Made by a program: the position numbers and the translations under genes. The notes beneath the pieces were generated by a model. It saw nothing but the letters and a program-made list of their open reading frames with translations. It had not been told where the DNA came from and made no database searches. This document shows positions 10,633 to 21,218 of a DNA stretch of 64,000 nucleotides, piece by piece. Each line of letters begins with the position of its first letter. Position 1 is the stretch's first letter. The DNA comes from Sacculina carcini (lineage: Eukaryota > Arthropoda > Thecostraca > Sacculinidae), in contig OU696593.1 in the NCBI GenBank assembly GCA_916048095.2, positions 3,158,001 to 3,222,000 of the forward strand. Direction: 5' to 3'.

Positions 10633-13098
10633 TCATTTAACGGAATTGCAAAACTCGAGATTGATGTGAGCGTCGAACAATCGTGAGAGCAATGGGCAGT
10701 AGGGAACAACCCATCTGTTGTCAACCGTATGTAGACCTACAGTGGCTTGGAACCCTCCGTTGGCAGAAGACCTTCTCATGTATGAAGGATAACCATCGTC
10801 GCTGAAATGTGTGCAGGACTGCAACGGTTTAGGATAATTTTTGGCGCACTTGCCATTAATCATACAAGGCGAATTACGATTGAAACTGCCACATGGTCCA
10901 TGAACCATATGTCGCCAAACAATATCAAACAAAGCCGGATCATTGTCGGGGTCCGGCAATTCCGCTGATATAACAGAATCGATGTGATTTGGATTAATTT
11001 TAATGGTTAACCATAGCAAAATGTGCGAATGAGGTAAACCTCGTTTTTGCCACTCAATAGTGAACATGTGGCATTTAACGGGACCAAAAATTTGAGACTT
11101 GTTGATGAGGCCCATGAGTTTGATTAATTTAAGGCGGAATGCTCGTGCAATGAGATCCTGTCTGTTAGAGTATGTTTGGCCAGTTAGGAGCTCGTCTTGG
11201 ATCTCACGCCACTTTGGGTTAGAAGTGAACGTTATGAACAAATCAGGTTTACCATAGTTACGTACATAGGTCATAGCGTCCTGTGTCCGCTCATGCATAT
11301 ATCGGGGGCTACCGGTGAATGAGGACGGTAGAATACACATCTGTCCAATATCGCTGGCTTGGCCGTCATTGTTGATATGGTCTCTAAGGTGAATGTAAGA
11401 GTCCACTCTAAGCTTCCTCTGGTGGGTTCTAATATAGAGTAATCTTTCTGATTCGACTTTAGCAAACATGTCAACAGCAAACTGATGACAAAGGTTCTGA
11501 CTTTTATGCAACGTGTTGAATGGAATGTCTCGCAGCATGAAATGAAATGCATAAAAATCCATACACGAAACTTTCTTGTTGCTTCCGTGTTGGCGAATTT
11601 CAAAATGATAGCCATCTTCACCGCGCACGAATAGCAATGGATACTGAAGTGTGTCGTATGATCGATGAGTCTCACATACGCGCCGCAATGTGGAGTCCCT
11701 TGAATGCAGTACAATATCTCTCCTACCGAACTGCTCATCCCTCATTATAATGGTCACTTCATTACACTGAGGAAGATTGAATCTCCTGGCGTGTTCAGCG
11801 GTTGGGCGTTTACTTGGATCAATAACGATACTGAAATCAGGCGATGGAGCTTGTTCAATAGCAGATTTGAAACTCCTAATGTACGAATTGTGCTCATGTA
11901 ACATTTCCTGAAGGTCTAATACTATATGTTGTCTTATTCCTTGATTCAGGCTACACCGGGTTTGTGCTTGCTCCTGTTGTCCTCCAATAAAATACACTTG
12001 CAAGTATTGAGCGTTTACATTGTTAGCGGGCAACAACGATCCAATCCGATGGTGTATTTGACCTCGAACTTTAAAAGTAGGCATATAGTTTCCCTCGCGA
12101 ATAATATTTGCACCAAACGAAGTCATCTGAAAACAGCTATTATACCTTTGAATGTTAGACAAGAAATGTCTAGATTGAGCATTGCCCCCCGACAGTAAAC
12201 CTCTTAGCGGTTGCGGCGGTTCAGAGAAAAGAGGTAATCTTACTTTCCCATTGGAACAACACATAGATGATGGTTCATCCCTCCATTTTTTGGCATCACA
12301 ATATTCACACACGACAGACATGCGCCCTATGGAAAGAAACGGTTGTGCTTCAAAAGTGTGATTAGGTATATAATTAAAAGCAGCTAACCTCCACTCAGAA
12401 GGAAGAAACGGTCGCACTCGAAAGTCGCGAAGTCGCACAGCCTCCTCCCTCCTTTTTTGCGCAACTGTAGCCGCATCAAATGTCGCCGCGCGTGCAGCTG
12501 CTTCTCTCCGAGCATTCGCCTGTCGCCGCTGCTGAGACGCCTCGGGAGACTCAGCCTGGCGAGTTGCTGCCACACGCTCGGCATGTAATTGTCGCCGCTG
12601 CTGAGACGCTTCCTCTGACTCAGCCTGGCGAGTAGCTGCCACACGCTCGGCATGTAATTGTCGCCGCTGCTGAGACGCCTCCTCTGAATCAGCCTGGCGA
12701 GTAGCTGCCACACGCTCGGCATGTAATTGTCGCCGCTGCTGAGACGCTTCCTCTGACTCAGCCTGGCGAGTAGCTGCCACACGCTCGGCATGTAATTGTC
12801 GCCGCTGCTGAGACGCTTCCTCTGAATCAGCCTGGCGAGTTGCTGCCACACGCTCGGCATGTAATTGTCGCCGCAGCTGAGACATATCGGGTGTCTCAGC
12901 CAGGCGAGCGGCAGCCGCTCTTTCGGCGTTTCGACGCCGCCGCAGTTGGGACTGCTCATCAGTCTCGGCCCGCCGGGCCGAGACTGTTGAGGCTTTGCGT
13001 GCTGCATCCAAGCGGCGCCGATTTTCAGCCGCGGCAGAAGTAGACGGCCCTGCGTCGTTGTCCTCCACTTGAGTCCGAGAAATTTTTCCCGGATGCAT
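10633..13098 (-). pseudogene. Helitron Rep N-terminal region with HUH motif
   Basis: About 820 codons open from the ATG at 13098. Residues about 70-200 are a tandem array of a 23-residue Arg/Glu/Ala-rich unit. A Cys-rich zinc-binding segment follows (C-E-Y-C...C-C), then the Helitron_like_N domain. Near its end lies the metal-binding GLPHSHILLWL motif (H-x-H). The segment ends at an in-frame TGA, so the element could only work by readthrough or is dead. A plausible 5' UTR intron lies at 13106-13212 (GTGAGT donor, TTTTCAG acceptor). An upstream in-frame ATG at 13134 lies inside that intron, so I prefer 13098. Confidence 0.9.
12520..12890 (-). repeat. 69-bp in-frame tandem repeats in Helitron Rep
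   Basis: About six copies of a 69-base unit, nearly identical among the central four. Each encodes 23 residues centred on RRQLHAERVAATRQA. The period keeps the frame. The charged Arg/Glu/Ala repeat probably forms a long helix or coiled coil. Confidence 0.9.
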
Positions 13099-13105
13099 AT
13101 TATAT

Positions 13106-13212
13106 CTGAAAATATAACATATATGTACATACAAAATTAGAAAATAACAAGTGTAACCACATATAATTCAATAAGTAGTGTAGGCATATAAAATTCAAGT
13201 GTTCATACTCAC
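13106..13212 (-). other. Putative 5' UTR intron of the Helitron gene
   Basis: On the minus strand a GTGAGT donor (13212-13207) and a TTTTCAG acceptor (13106) bracket 107 AT-rich bases just before the ATG at 13098. Inferred from splice consensus only. Confidence 0.4.
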
Positions 13213-13284
13213 ATTGAGTCGGATACGCGCTTCAACTATTAGTGCCAAAGGCACGCGAATATTGGTATTATGGTTCTGGTATGT

Positions 13285-14260
13285 TTAACCAGCCTGCGAC
13301 AGAATCGCCGTCTGATCATGAAAATGTTGCACAATCCGTGTGCACGACATTATATAAGTTCGCATCGCACATACAGACGCACACGCATACAAACACTGGC
13401 TGCACACGTGTTCGTTCATAGAATTTCGGCACACGGACACACATACCAATACAAAATGCAAAACGGTATCGTGTGTGCAATTCCTGGGAAGAATTGCAAA
13501 ATTATGCAAGAACAGTTCGCAGAAAAGATGTGGTGGCAATCTGGCAGGGAAGTTTCTAGCAATCGCTCAACTGAATGACAAAAGTGTGTAGAATAAAGGT
13601 AAAAAACAAACACCAATAGAAAAATATATGATAATTACAATTACAATATTGGTAAGCTACACATATACACTTGAAAAACGCTTCTGGAACACGCACATGC
13701 ACGACGATGTACTTAATTAAACACTCCGTTTTACTACGCACTCTGCACGCCACTGTGCATTTGCAAACGCTCGCTGCAATGCACGTGAGTCATGGTATAT
13801 CGACACACAGATATATACATCAGTGTGCCGTTCTGTACACTGTGTATGTATGTGTGTGTGTGTGTGTACGTGTACCTGTATGTGTATGTGTGTGTGTGTG
13901 CATCTATGTCAGTGTGTATGTGTGTGTGTGTGTGCATGTATGTCAGTGTGTATGTGAGTGTGTGTGCCTGAGGTGGCAATCTCGCATGGGTGTTTCTAGC
14001 AATCGCTCAACTGAATGGCGCAGTGTGTAGAATAATGGTGAAAAACAAACACCAGTAGAAAAAAAAAAAAAAACACTCCGTTTTACTACGCACTCTGCAC
14101 GCCACTGGGCATTTGGAAACGCTCGCTGCAAACGCTCGCTGCAATGCACGTGAGTCATGGCATATCGACACACAGACACACACACCAATATACACCAATG
14201 TGCCGTTCTGCACACACACTCACTCACTCACTCACTCACACATGTACGTTGAGCTTTATT
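13285..14260. repeat. Tandemly repeated block with GT-rich microsatellite
   Basis: Units of roughly 440 bases share GGTGGCAATCT, TTTCTAGCAATCGCTCAACT, AAACAAACACCA and TTTTACTACGCACTCTGC. Junctions are near 13529 and 13970, and a partial third unit ends at about 14220. The middle carries a (GT)n tract (13850-13965) and the end a (CACT)n tract. Long frames here are Val/Cys or Thr/His repeats from the microsatellites and are not genes. Confidence 0.75.
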
Positions 14261-14261
14261 A

Positions 14262-14936
14262 TTATAGATTGTGTAGGGTGTGTAATATCGGTGTTATGGG
14301 TATCCCAAGTGGGTAAACGTGTTCGGGATTCTGTCCCCGATGTACGTCACCGCGGATGTCGTGTTGATCGTCTTCGTGGGCGAAGGCTGCCGGTAACCTT
14401 TTATTGGCGTCATATAGTGCCAAGCGGCCGTCCTGTAACGGTATTCTTCCCCATCGGTAATGAAGAGGCTCGTCGTCGCGTCGGTCGTTGATTTTTTTCG
14501 TGTTGAGGGAATGGCGATAATGTGGGCCTTTTGTGGTTCGAGGTCCTGGAGGTCCTTGGCTTCCCCAAGTCCGGATGATGGTATCCTGTGTAGCCATCTC
14601 ATATATTTGTAGCTGGTACCGTAATAAAATTCCTATGGGGAGATTGTAAAGGGGTTCCCAAGTTGCGCTGTCTATAGTTGAATTTTCCCATTCAACGAGT
14701 AATTCTAATATACCTTGGGAATGCCTTCTACCCATTAACTGAGAAATCCCAAAGTTGTGGCGTGGCATGCGTGTAATTATTATCTCGGGTATGATTGCAT
14801 TTGCACCGGGGTTGGTCATTGTCGCGCTGTGTCGTGTAGGTTGATTATTCGTGTCGTGGTCGTGTAGGTTGATTCTTCGTGTCGTAGTCGTGTAGGTAGA
14901 TTCTTCGTGTCGTGGTCGTGTAGGCTTACTCGTCAT
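14262..14936 (-). CDS. Chromodomain-like ORF after a retroelement envelope gene
   Basis: A 224-residue open frame whose ATG overlaps the end of the envelope frame by 11 bases. Residues about 63-105 resemble a chromodomain: I-S-Q-L-M-G-R-R, then G-I-L-E-L-L-V-E-W, then ATWEPLYNLP, the usual W-x-P close of the fold. The N-terminus is built on short repeats (RPRHEEST-like, from about 30-base DNA repeats at 14820-14935), and the C-terminal half is charged with no domain I know. In chromoviruses the chromodomain is fused to integrase and guides insertion to histone marks; a separate copy after env is unusual. It could be a displaced integrase tail or a separate accessory protein. Confidence 0.55.
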   Translation of the reverse strand: MTSKPTRPRHEESTYTTTTRRINLHDHDTNNQPTRHSATMTNPGANAIIPEIIITRMPRHNFGISQLMGRRHSQGILELLVEWENSTIDSATWEPLYNLPIGILLRYQLQIYEMATQDTIIRTWGSQGPPGPRTTKGPHYRHSLNTKKINDRRDDEPLHYRWGRIPLQDGRLALYDANKRLPAAFAHEDDQHDIRGDVHRGQNPEHVYPLGIPITPILHTLHNL

Positions 14937-16546
14937 ATCGTGTCGTTGATTTTGTGGTGTGCAGCGGCGTCCGGAACGAGCGGTCGATCTTCAGCGGTGT
15001 TCTTGGTCGTGTGGTTTCTAGGAGGGGAATGGAAGTAGGGGATAAGGAATGCACTAAAACCTGGGGAATAGGAGAGGGTGAACGTTGCTTACGCCTGTTG
15101 TAGCAGAAATAAACAACAGCCGCAATTAATGTGAGTATAAGAAAAAAAGTTACGGGAAAACCAGTATGTGTATAGAGATTTGTAAAGGTGTAATCTTGTA
15201 AATTTTTTACTTGTTGTTTCATGTCTTTAATGGTAATTCCTGCATCCGGTATATGTGAAAGTAATTTCAAATGTTCGGTCAGTTCCTCTCTGTTCGTCCC
15301 TATGTGTATAAAGATTAAATCCTTAGTGTTTATATGATTAACGATATGTGGAGTAGCATTTCGACTTTGAATAGCAGTAGACCGTTCATAGTACCTAGGT
15401 AGTCGAATATCGGCTGTATTTGCCGAACATCCTTCTTCTAAATTAATGTGAGATATAGTTTCATCAGGTAATCTTAGTATGTAAGATTTATTTTCACAAT
15501 CTACTTTTAAGGTTACGTTTGCAAAATGGATAAGTATCCGTCATTGACCGTCATTAATGTGGTGTGCGGATGCTCGCATATCTGTAATATTTTGAATGAA
15601 ATGGGTACATCTGTGGTGAATATCATGTGTTTGATTCAAGAAAATGGTGAGAAGACAAGGTTGTGAATGAGCAGTGCTATAAAATGGTTGTTGAAAAGGA
15701 TAAAAAGGTATTTTATTTGTTAAAAATCGAGGGATGGATGGGTCTTCTATGAACGCATAGGAGGATAAATCGGAAGAAATAGCTAGAAATGTATGTTTGT
15801 TGATTTGAGTCGAGATTTGTATTAATTGATTATTAGAGTAAAATGGACTGGGCACATTAATGATTTAGTAGACGTCGTAAGCTGTGGCATAGTTTGAAAG
15901 AGGGATGTTGATGTGTAAGACGAATCCTGTAGCACGATTTCTTTCTCTTGTTGGTGTTAGTGAGCAATGAACCAACGAATATAAATTTGGAGTATCATTT
16001 ATGTCAAAAGGTAAGCTAACTGTCTTTGGTAATTTATCGTTGATGGATTTTAAAGTGTTTCGGTAGGCGTGTAACGGCATTAATGATTGAGATAATATAC
16101 CTGTTTGAGCAAAACTAATTTCTTATTTAAGCTGTCGAATAATGAGGCGAAGGTCCTTAATAGAGCTAAGAAAATGCATAAAAGCACTGTGAATTTGTTG
16201 GGATTTAAATATGAATTCTACTCGATCAGTCTGTGAGTTATTTAATTCGTGTATTGCGTCTCTCATGTGATTGGCGTTGTTAATTAGTTTATTGATTGTT
16301 TCCCTATTCCTCTTTGTGTGGATGGATACGTTTCCTAGAATCGTTAACGATTGATCAGATAAATGTAATACGTGACGCTGTCTTGGCTCCATGTCAGCCA
16401 GTCGGTGGACAATCTGTTCTACTTCGGTATTTGTAGCGGTACTAAATAACGAGGACATCACGTCTCCAACAAAAGGCAAGACGGAAGAACGTTTCGTTCG
16501 TACATGAGAAGGATCCAATAATCCTGACAATTCCAACCTGACAAAC
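14926..16546 (-). pseudogene. Retroelement envelope (F-like fusion protein), degraded
   Basis: One minus-strand frame encodes a baculovirus-F/errantivirus-like class I fusion glycoprotein. Visible parts are a dibasic R-x-K-R furin-type site near the upstream edge followed by a hydrophobic fusion-peptide-like stretch, a long heptad-rich region, and, in the last part (14926-15270), a transmembrane helix with a basic cytoplasmic tail. Three in-frame stop codons, near 16123, 15865 and 15541, break it. The upstream end, including any signal peptide and the first subunit, is replaced by an LTR fragment at 16547. Related copies lie at 52028-53326 and 60431-61981. Non-functional as it stands. Confidence 0.75.
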
Positions 16547-16915
16547 CTCTCTATCCCTCGAATGGTGAAAACAGTGTGCTTATATAGTGCTAGCTAGCGC
16601 CGCCTACTTCATTCTGCAGCTCCAAGTTGTGCACGACCTCATCAGTTACGAACCACAAGGTCACCACAATGCTACACGCCCGGCAACACGCACTTAGCCT
16701 TACACACTGGTGTGAGTGATATATACGTGTGAACGTGCTGCCCTGCTGTCTCTTAATGTCTTGCAGTGTATGTGTGTGTGTCTACGTGTGTGCAACCAAT
16801 GCTGTGTTCTGTATTCTAACCTACTTTGTTGACAGTGATGTATGTGTTTATGTGTGTGTGAGCGTGCGACCACTGATATCTCTCCTAACTTCTATCCTAT
16901 CCCATGCCATATCCG
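16547..16915 (+). repeat. LTR fragment (family L1)
   Basis: Closely matches the middle of the LTR at 3503-4323 (from CCTCGAATGGTGAAAACAGTG through the GT-rich part to CTTCTATCCTATC). Both LTR ends are missing. It directly truncates the envelope gene. Confidence 0.85.
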
Positions 16916-17271
16916 CTTCGACGCCATCTTTTTTGGCCCAATGTAGGTATGGTCCGCGGGACATGTGGCGGTTCGCGAAGAACTCGCCTGAGCCGGTATT
17001 TTTGGTGACGCTGTTGTGGTTGTGTTCTGAATTTTTTTCAGTGCTGGTTTGAGTCTGAGTAACAAGTGGTGGTCTTTCCCACCACTTGTGTGTTGGATAC
17101 TGACTGGTGTTCTTGTGTATTAGTTTGTGCCTGCAGTGGTGGAATTCGCATCAGAGGGGGCAGCTGCGGGATGGTGTCAGTCTGCACACCCTACTTATTG
17201 TATTGTACTACTTACTTATTGCACACCCTACTTACACTGCACCTAACTTATTTTCTTTATTTCTTTATTCT
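16916..17271. other. No gene recognised
   Basis: Short open frames without family signatures lie between the LTR fragment and the CCTAA repeats. Confidence 0.4.
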
Positions 17272-17410
17272 ATACCTAACCTAACCTAACCTAACCCAAC
17301 CCGACCTAACTTTTATTTTTAATATATATTCTATACCTAACCTAACCTAACCTAACTTTTATTTTTAATATTTATTCTATACCTAACCTAACCTAACCTA
17401 ACTTTTATTT
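17272..17410 (+). repeat. Telomere-like (CCTAA)n blocks in a higher-order repeat
   Basis: Three runs of CCTAA (complement TTAGG, the common arthropod telomere unit), each followed by an ACTTTTATTTTTAATAT-type spacer, give a period of about 60 bases. Similar repeats in the opposite orientation occur at 23480-23555, beyond the capsid gene block, so the two may be its terminal inverted repeats. Confidence 0.75.
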
Positions 17411-17770
17411 TTAATATTTAATTTAAATATGCATACCTGACAGGTTTCGAACCGGGGTCCTCGCAGAGTTCAGTCACAGCGGGAATATGCTGGTGGAGCT
17501 AGACATATTTGTTTGCGCCGCATTTGTTTGCGTCACGATATATCGGGATCGCCAAGTCGATGTTTGGCAGACACGTGAGTAGTGTATTATAGCCGAAATG
17601 GGTTTATACAAAATGGTTTGACTAAATCGGTAATTAAAACGCTATTCGACTGTGTCGGAATTGACACAAAAATGACTTGCAACGAAATGATCTTTGTGTA
17701 TTTTCACTTGATACACAACTATGGCAAATATACAAGCGGAAATCATGTAGAATCATATTGGCCATACGAT

Positions 17771-18043
17771 TCAGCGAACACATCGTGAACACAAATGTTT
17801 GTTGATTTTTCGATCAATTTTGATGATGTAAATCATATCGTGTGTCTCATACACAATTTCCAGTTCAGCCGACCATGTATCAGGAACAGAAACACCTTCT
17901 TGTAGAGCTTCCGAAAGACACACGTCAAACGATGTGTACTCTTTGTACGATTCGCTGATGATGTGTTTGCTATCTGACGAACTACCACCAACATAGCGAT
18001 AGTTATAATTAGGCACCAGTGTAGCAGGAGAAACACAGCTCAT
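17771..18043 (-). CDS. Unrecognised ORF at edge of the Polinton-like block
   Basis: About 90 codons from the second in-frame ATG. I recognise no domain. The product is acidic in the middle with several Cys near the end. It is divergent from the plus-strand ORF at 18229, with about 190 bases between starts. It may be a Polinton accessory gene; this rests only on position. A short plus-strand frame at 17582-17788 is also open but unsupported. Confidence 0.35.
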   Translation of the reverse strand: MSCVSPATLVPNYNYRYVGGSSSDSKHIISESYKEYTSFDVCLSEALQEGVSVPDTWSAELEIVYETHDMIYIIKIDRKINKHLCSRCVR

Positions 18044-18228
18044 GGTGTTTATACAAAGAAAGATAAACATTGACTGTAAGAGCGAAATTATCAGACACGG
18101 AGTGATGTTGGCGATAATTATGACGCATGCTCCGATAAGTAGTGCAATTAGTCTCAGCCGTGATACGCAGTTGAGCTCGAGACGCTTGTGGGTGAGGTTG
18201 TGTAGCTTTTATCGGGGAATTGTCAACA

Positions 18229-18821
18229 TGAGTCAGGTGAATACAAACGTTGATACGACCAAGCGGATCCTGCCACTGGAACATCATGCGGTCAAGTTTG
18301 TTGCCGATACACCGTTCATCTGTGGACACCCACTGGAGCAGAGGATTTGGATTATTTTCGGACGACTGGAAAAACATAGTCAGACGGATTTCGAACACTT
18401 ACAAAAACAGCTTACTAATATTATGCAACTGGAGCGATATTTTGACCCCTTTTGGAAAATTCATCGCGGCGCGGTGAGAATGTTCACCAACGAGGAGCGT
18501 GCACTACAGATTGTGATCGATACAGTTATGAGTCGACCGATGAGAGATGCTGTTCTTGGAGCCGTTGCAGCCGCTGTATCATTTAAAGTGTTGTCGGTGG
18601 CGTTGGTGCGAAGTGACGAGACTCAGATTTACCGGCCGCCCGATGCGACCTGCAACACTATGGAGTGGATGAAGACCATTGTTATGAGCTACTATGAGTC
18701 GCGAAAACAGTACTTGACCGAAACCAAGATTTATCGTGAATTTAAAGCCGACAAAATGAAGATGGTTGTGCACAAAGAGGTTCAAGGTGAACCACAAAGT
18801 AAACGGAACAAAATTTGTTGA
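18229..18821 (+). CDS. Unrecognised ORF in the Polinton-like block
   Basis: A 197-codon frame from the ATG at 18229; the frame is open further upstream to 18042, but that part is less protein-like. I do not recognise a family. The protein looks soluble and helical, with a hydrophobic Ala/Val segment (AVLGAVAAAVSF) near the middle and a Lys/Arg-rich C-terminus. It is the only plus-strand gene of the block and converges on the minus-strand gene ending at 18922, about 100 bases away. It could be a divergent virion or accessory protein. Confidence 0.45.
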
Positions 18822-18921
18822 ATTATTCTATATGTACGGTTTACCAATACATTTCGTGATGTGTTACAAGAGTTTGATTATTGCGCGCGAACAAAAACAC
18901 ACTTTGTTATCGTTCAATTTA

Positions 18922-19446
18922 TTAAAATGGTAGCATGCGCGGTGTACACAGATTCATTGCATACAGCAATTTAGCGAAATGTTGACAACGTAAAATACAG
19001 CAGTTTGTAGGAATGACATGAGTATATGGACACGGTGTGATGTTGGGTAGTACATGTATGTCGCGTGCGTTCATTGATAAATAGTCGGGTAGGATGTCTT
19101 CGAGATTTTCAATATTTAGTTCAAGTAGGTGTGAAAGTCGACGAGCCTTGTCGATACCTTTGGCGTAGATGTGGTCGGGTGCCAGACTTTGAATGAGGTA
19201 ACTTGCGTCGCGCAGCTTTTGTTCATACTTGTGCGTGTTGTAAGGATTGTAATTATATTCCAAGCCGTGTAGGGTCGCCGTCAAAAATAGAAAATGCTTG
19301 CGTCGCTCAGCGTTGAGTTTCAATTGTGGTGGCGGTAGGATGGTGTGCCACAAGTATCCCGAGCACAGGTCATGCACAACCAATTCCTTGACAACAAAAG
19401 GCGAATCCTTGTGCTGGAAACCGTCACAGTCTACAAGTATGACCAT
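18922..19446 (-). CDS. Polinton-associated ORF, possible RNase H-fold nuclease
   Basis: About 175 residues from the ATG at 19446, chosen because the product then opens with MVILVDCDGFQHKDS, a hydrophobic strand ending in acidic residues like the first motif of DEDD-type exonucleases. The C-terminus is Cys/His-rich (C-P-Y-T-H, C-C-I-L-R-C-Q-H). From memory, proteins of this general form are common beside capsid genes of arthropod Polintons; the nuclease idea is inference. The start overlaps the end of the protease gene by about 16 bases, in the same direction, as in a packed viral gene set. Confidence 0.5.
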   Translation of the reverse strand: MVILVDCDGFQHKDSPFVVKELVVHDLCSGYLWHTILPPPQLKLNAERRKHFLFLTATLHGLEYNYNPYNTHKYEQKLRDASYLIQSLAPDHIYAKGIDKARRLSHLLELNIENLEDILPDYLSMNARDIHVLPNITPCPYTHVIPTNCCILRCQHFAKLLYAMNLCTPRMLPF

Positions 19447-19877
19447 ACCAGCGCTAAAAGCTGATTGTTGATAGCAGGGTCGGTGGATAGGCACGAAACG
19501 AAATCTTGCAGATCCCAGCCGGCGTCAAACAATGCAACAAATAGGGCACAGTACTGTCCACACACGTCCGAGTCCGGCACCTGAATGACGCGCGTGTTCA
19601 GCACACACTGATTATAGTTTACATGTTTGTTTATAAAATTCACAAACGAGGGATGCCAGACGGGTGAGTTGCCAGACGAGTCGAAATATTGGAGATTTTC
19701 ACCGTCCCAGGCAAACACGACCCAATGCAGACCCGATTGCCAGCGCGGTTGTATACTCACAATAATTGATGTGCGCACACCGCGAGCAAATGTGAAATGT
19801 TTTAGCCGGTCGCACGCCCAAACCCCCCGAAATGTGGCGACTGTGTCGAGCAGCCGTTCCAATTCAAGCGCGTTCAT
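19431..19877 (-). CDS. Adenovirus-like cysteine protease (adenain family)
   Basis: 148 residues. The maturation protease of adenoviruses and Polintons cleaves capsid precursor proteins. The catalytic set is visible: His51 in GLHWVVFAWD, Asp66 in YFDSSG, Gln99 seven residues before Cys106 in the CGQYC motif, the spacing of the oxyanion Gln and nucleophile Cys in adenain. It is shorter than adenovirus adenain (about 200) but typical of Polinton proteases. The ATG overlaps the stop of the capsid gene upstream (ATGA), and its own end overlaps the next gene, suggesting coordinated expression. No break is seen. Confidence 0.93.
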   Translation of the reverse strand: MNALELERLLDTVATFRGVWACDRLKHFTFARGVRTSIIVSIQPRWQSGLHWVVFAWDGENLQYFDSSGNSPVWHPSFVNFINKHVNYNQCVLNTRVIQVPDSDVCGQYCALFVALFDAGWDLQDFVSCLSTDPAINNQLLALVWSYL

Positions 19878-21163
19878 AGTTGAAAATCTGTGCTGACACG
19901 TCCCGCACTGTCAATTGTGATTTCGTTTTCAAACGTGGCGTAGATTAGAACGTTAATTGTCTCGGGTAGAGCGTAAGTGAATGCCAGCTCACACCTCACA
20001 TTACCTTGTTCACGCGGATGCAAATGATCACCACCACACTGATCCGGAGTCAGATCTACAATAAACAAAGTATAACCAGCCGCATAATCATCATGTGTGA
20101 TATCCAGGCCCTGGTTTTCCGTATCGAGACCGGTACCGTCAAACAGTGACAGATACGATCTCATATATAGACCTTTTGTGAAATCGGGGCGATAGGGGTG
20201 CGTGGGGTACGGCTCGCCATTTATATAGAACTGAAGACTGTTTAGATGGTAGTGGTGAAAATTCCATGGGTTTTTCTGTAGCGATCCGTGGTACGCTTCA
20301 GTGCTTACGAGTCCCAGCAGAATTTGTCGCGGCACTTGTGAGGTGAAAATATTATTCAAAGTTCCACTCATGTTTCCTTTGGGGAGAGTATATGTTTTCA
20401 GTAGAACTCGTGGAATAGGATATCGGGCTGGTGTTTTCGCCAACTGTTTGTGAAAATTCACCCACATCGAGTCGGAAAGCGTTATTTTCTCGACATGCAC
20501 ACACAGGTCGACAATTTCAATCTTGTATTCTCCCTCGGCACCGAGTAGAGCAAACTGATCAGAGTTTCGAATCAGTTTGAGTTTCTCCGAAACTGTACCG
20601 GGCAATATACGACATTGATGGTTGGTATCCAGCTGTAGCGATATACAAAAATCAAAAACTTTGCTTCCAGCCACCCATTGTTTGCGTTCGTTAAAACCAA
20701 TGTTCAAAAGTTTAACATCATGCAAGTGCCCAGCAGTATCTTTACGCCAAAAACCCGACCGTAAATGACCGTTTTTAGCGTTCTGGTTATACGACAACAA
20801 CGTCTCAAGATAGGCACGATAGCCATAGAGTGCGCTGGAATCCGATACAATAGTATCACCAATCTGGTAGTCAATCTGTTTGAAGAGAGCATGTGGTAGC
20901 AGGTTGACAACGCTCACGTTGGCGTCGTCGACGAGTTCGCTACCGTCACGATTGACAACACGTGCTTTGCCATAGAGCTTGGTTTTTGATGGACGCGTAG
21001 ACGATTTACCGAGCGCAGGTAAGTGAAATTCAAACGGACCTTCGCTGCTTAGTCGACTCACCGGGTAATATACATGTGTTTTGGACGATTTCACACTGGT
21101 TTCAAGCACTGGTCGAGAGAATACCTCGGTTATTTCACAAGTGCATTCGTCTACGTTTTGCAT
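19874..21163 (-). CDS. Polinton/adintovirus major capsid protein (double jelly roll)
   Basis: About 429 residues from the ATG at 21163; the frame is open to a GTG at 21244, but the ATG avoids overlap with the gene upstream. It matches the major capsid family common in arthropod Polintons: a PFEFHLPALG-type first strand, FKQIDYQIGDTIVSDSS, YRAYLETLLSYN...AKN, then in the second half LGLVSTEAYHGSLQKNPWNF, GYTLFIVDLTPD and ALPETINVLIYATFEN near the end. Such proteins form the hexon-like trimers of the icosahedral shell. Length and order fit a full-length protein. No stop or frameshift was seen, unlike most elements in this window. The downstream protease start overlaps its stop. Confidence 0.95.
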   Translation of the reverse strand: MQNVDECTCEITEVFSRPVLETSVKSSKTHVYYPVSRLSSEGPFEFHLPALGKSSTRPSKTKLYGKARVVNRDGSELVDDANVSVVNLLPHALFKQIDYQIGDTIVSDSSALYGYRAYLETLLSYNQNAKNGHLRSGFWRKDTAGHLHDVKLLNIGFNERKQWVAGSKVFDFCISLQLDTNHQCRILPGTVSEKLKLIRNSDQFALLGAEGEYKIEIVDLCVHVEKITLSDSMWVNFHKQLAKTPARYPIPRVLLKTYTLPKGNMSGTLNNIFTSQVPRQILLGLVSTEAYHGSLQKNPWNFHHYHLNSLQFYINGEPYPTHPYRPDFTKGLYMRSYLSLFDGTGLDTENQGLDITHDDYAAGYTLFIVDLTPDQCGGDHLHPREQGNVRCELAFTYALPETINVLIYATFENEITIDSAGRVSTDFQL

Positions 21164-21218
21164 TGTCAAAGATGTCGCGTTCCTGTTGACGTCGTTGACC
21201 TTTTCGTTTTGTCGGTCG

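Noticed and set aside
12520..12890. CRISPR-like direct repeats
   Set aside because: The units are contiguous 69-base coding repeats without spacers, inside a Helitron protein, in a eukaryotic context.
13671..14316. Several overlapping Cys/Val and Thr/His frames
   Set aside because: They come from GT/CA and CACT simple repeats in a tandemly duplicated block.
17272..17410. A true chromosome end
   Set aside because: The CCTAA runs are short, interrupted by spacers and have sequence on both sides, so they are interstitial or part of an element.
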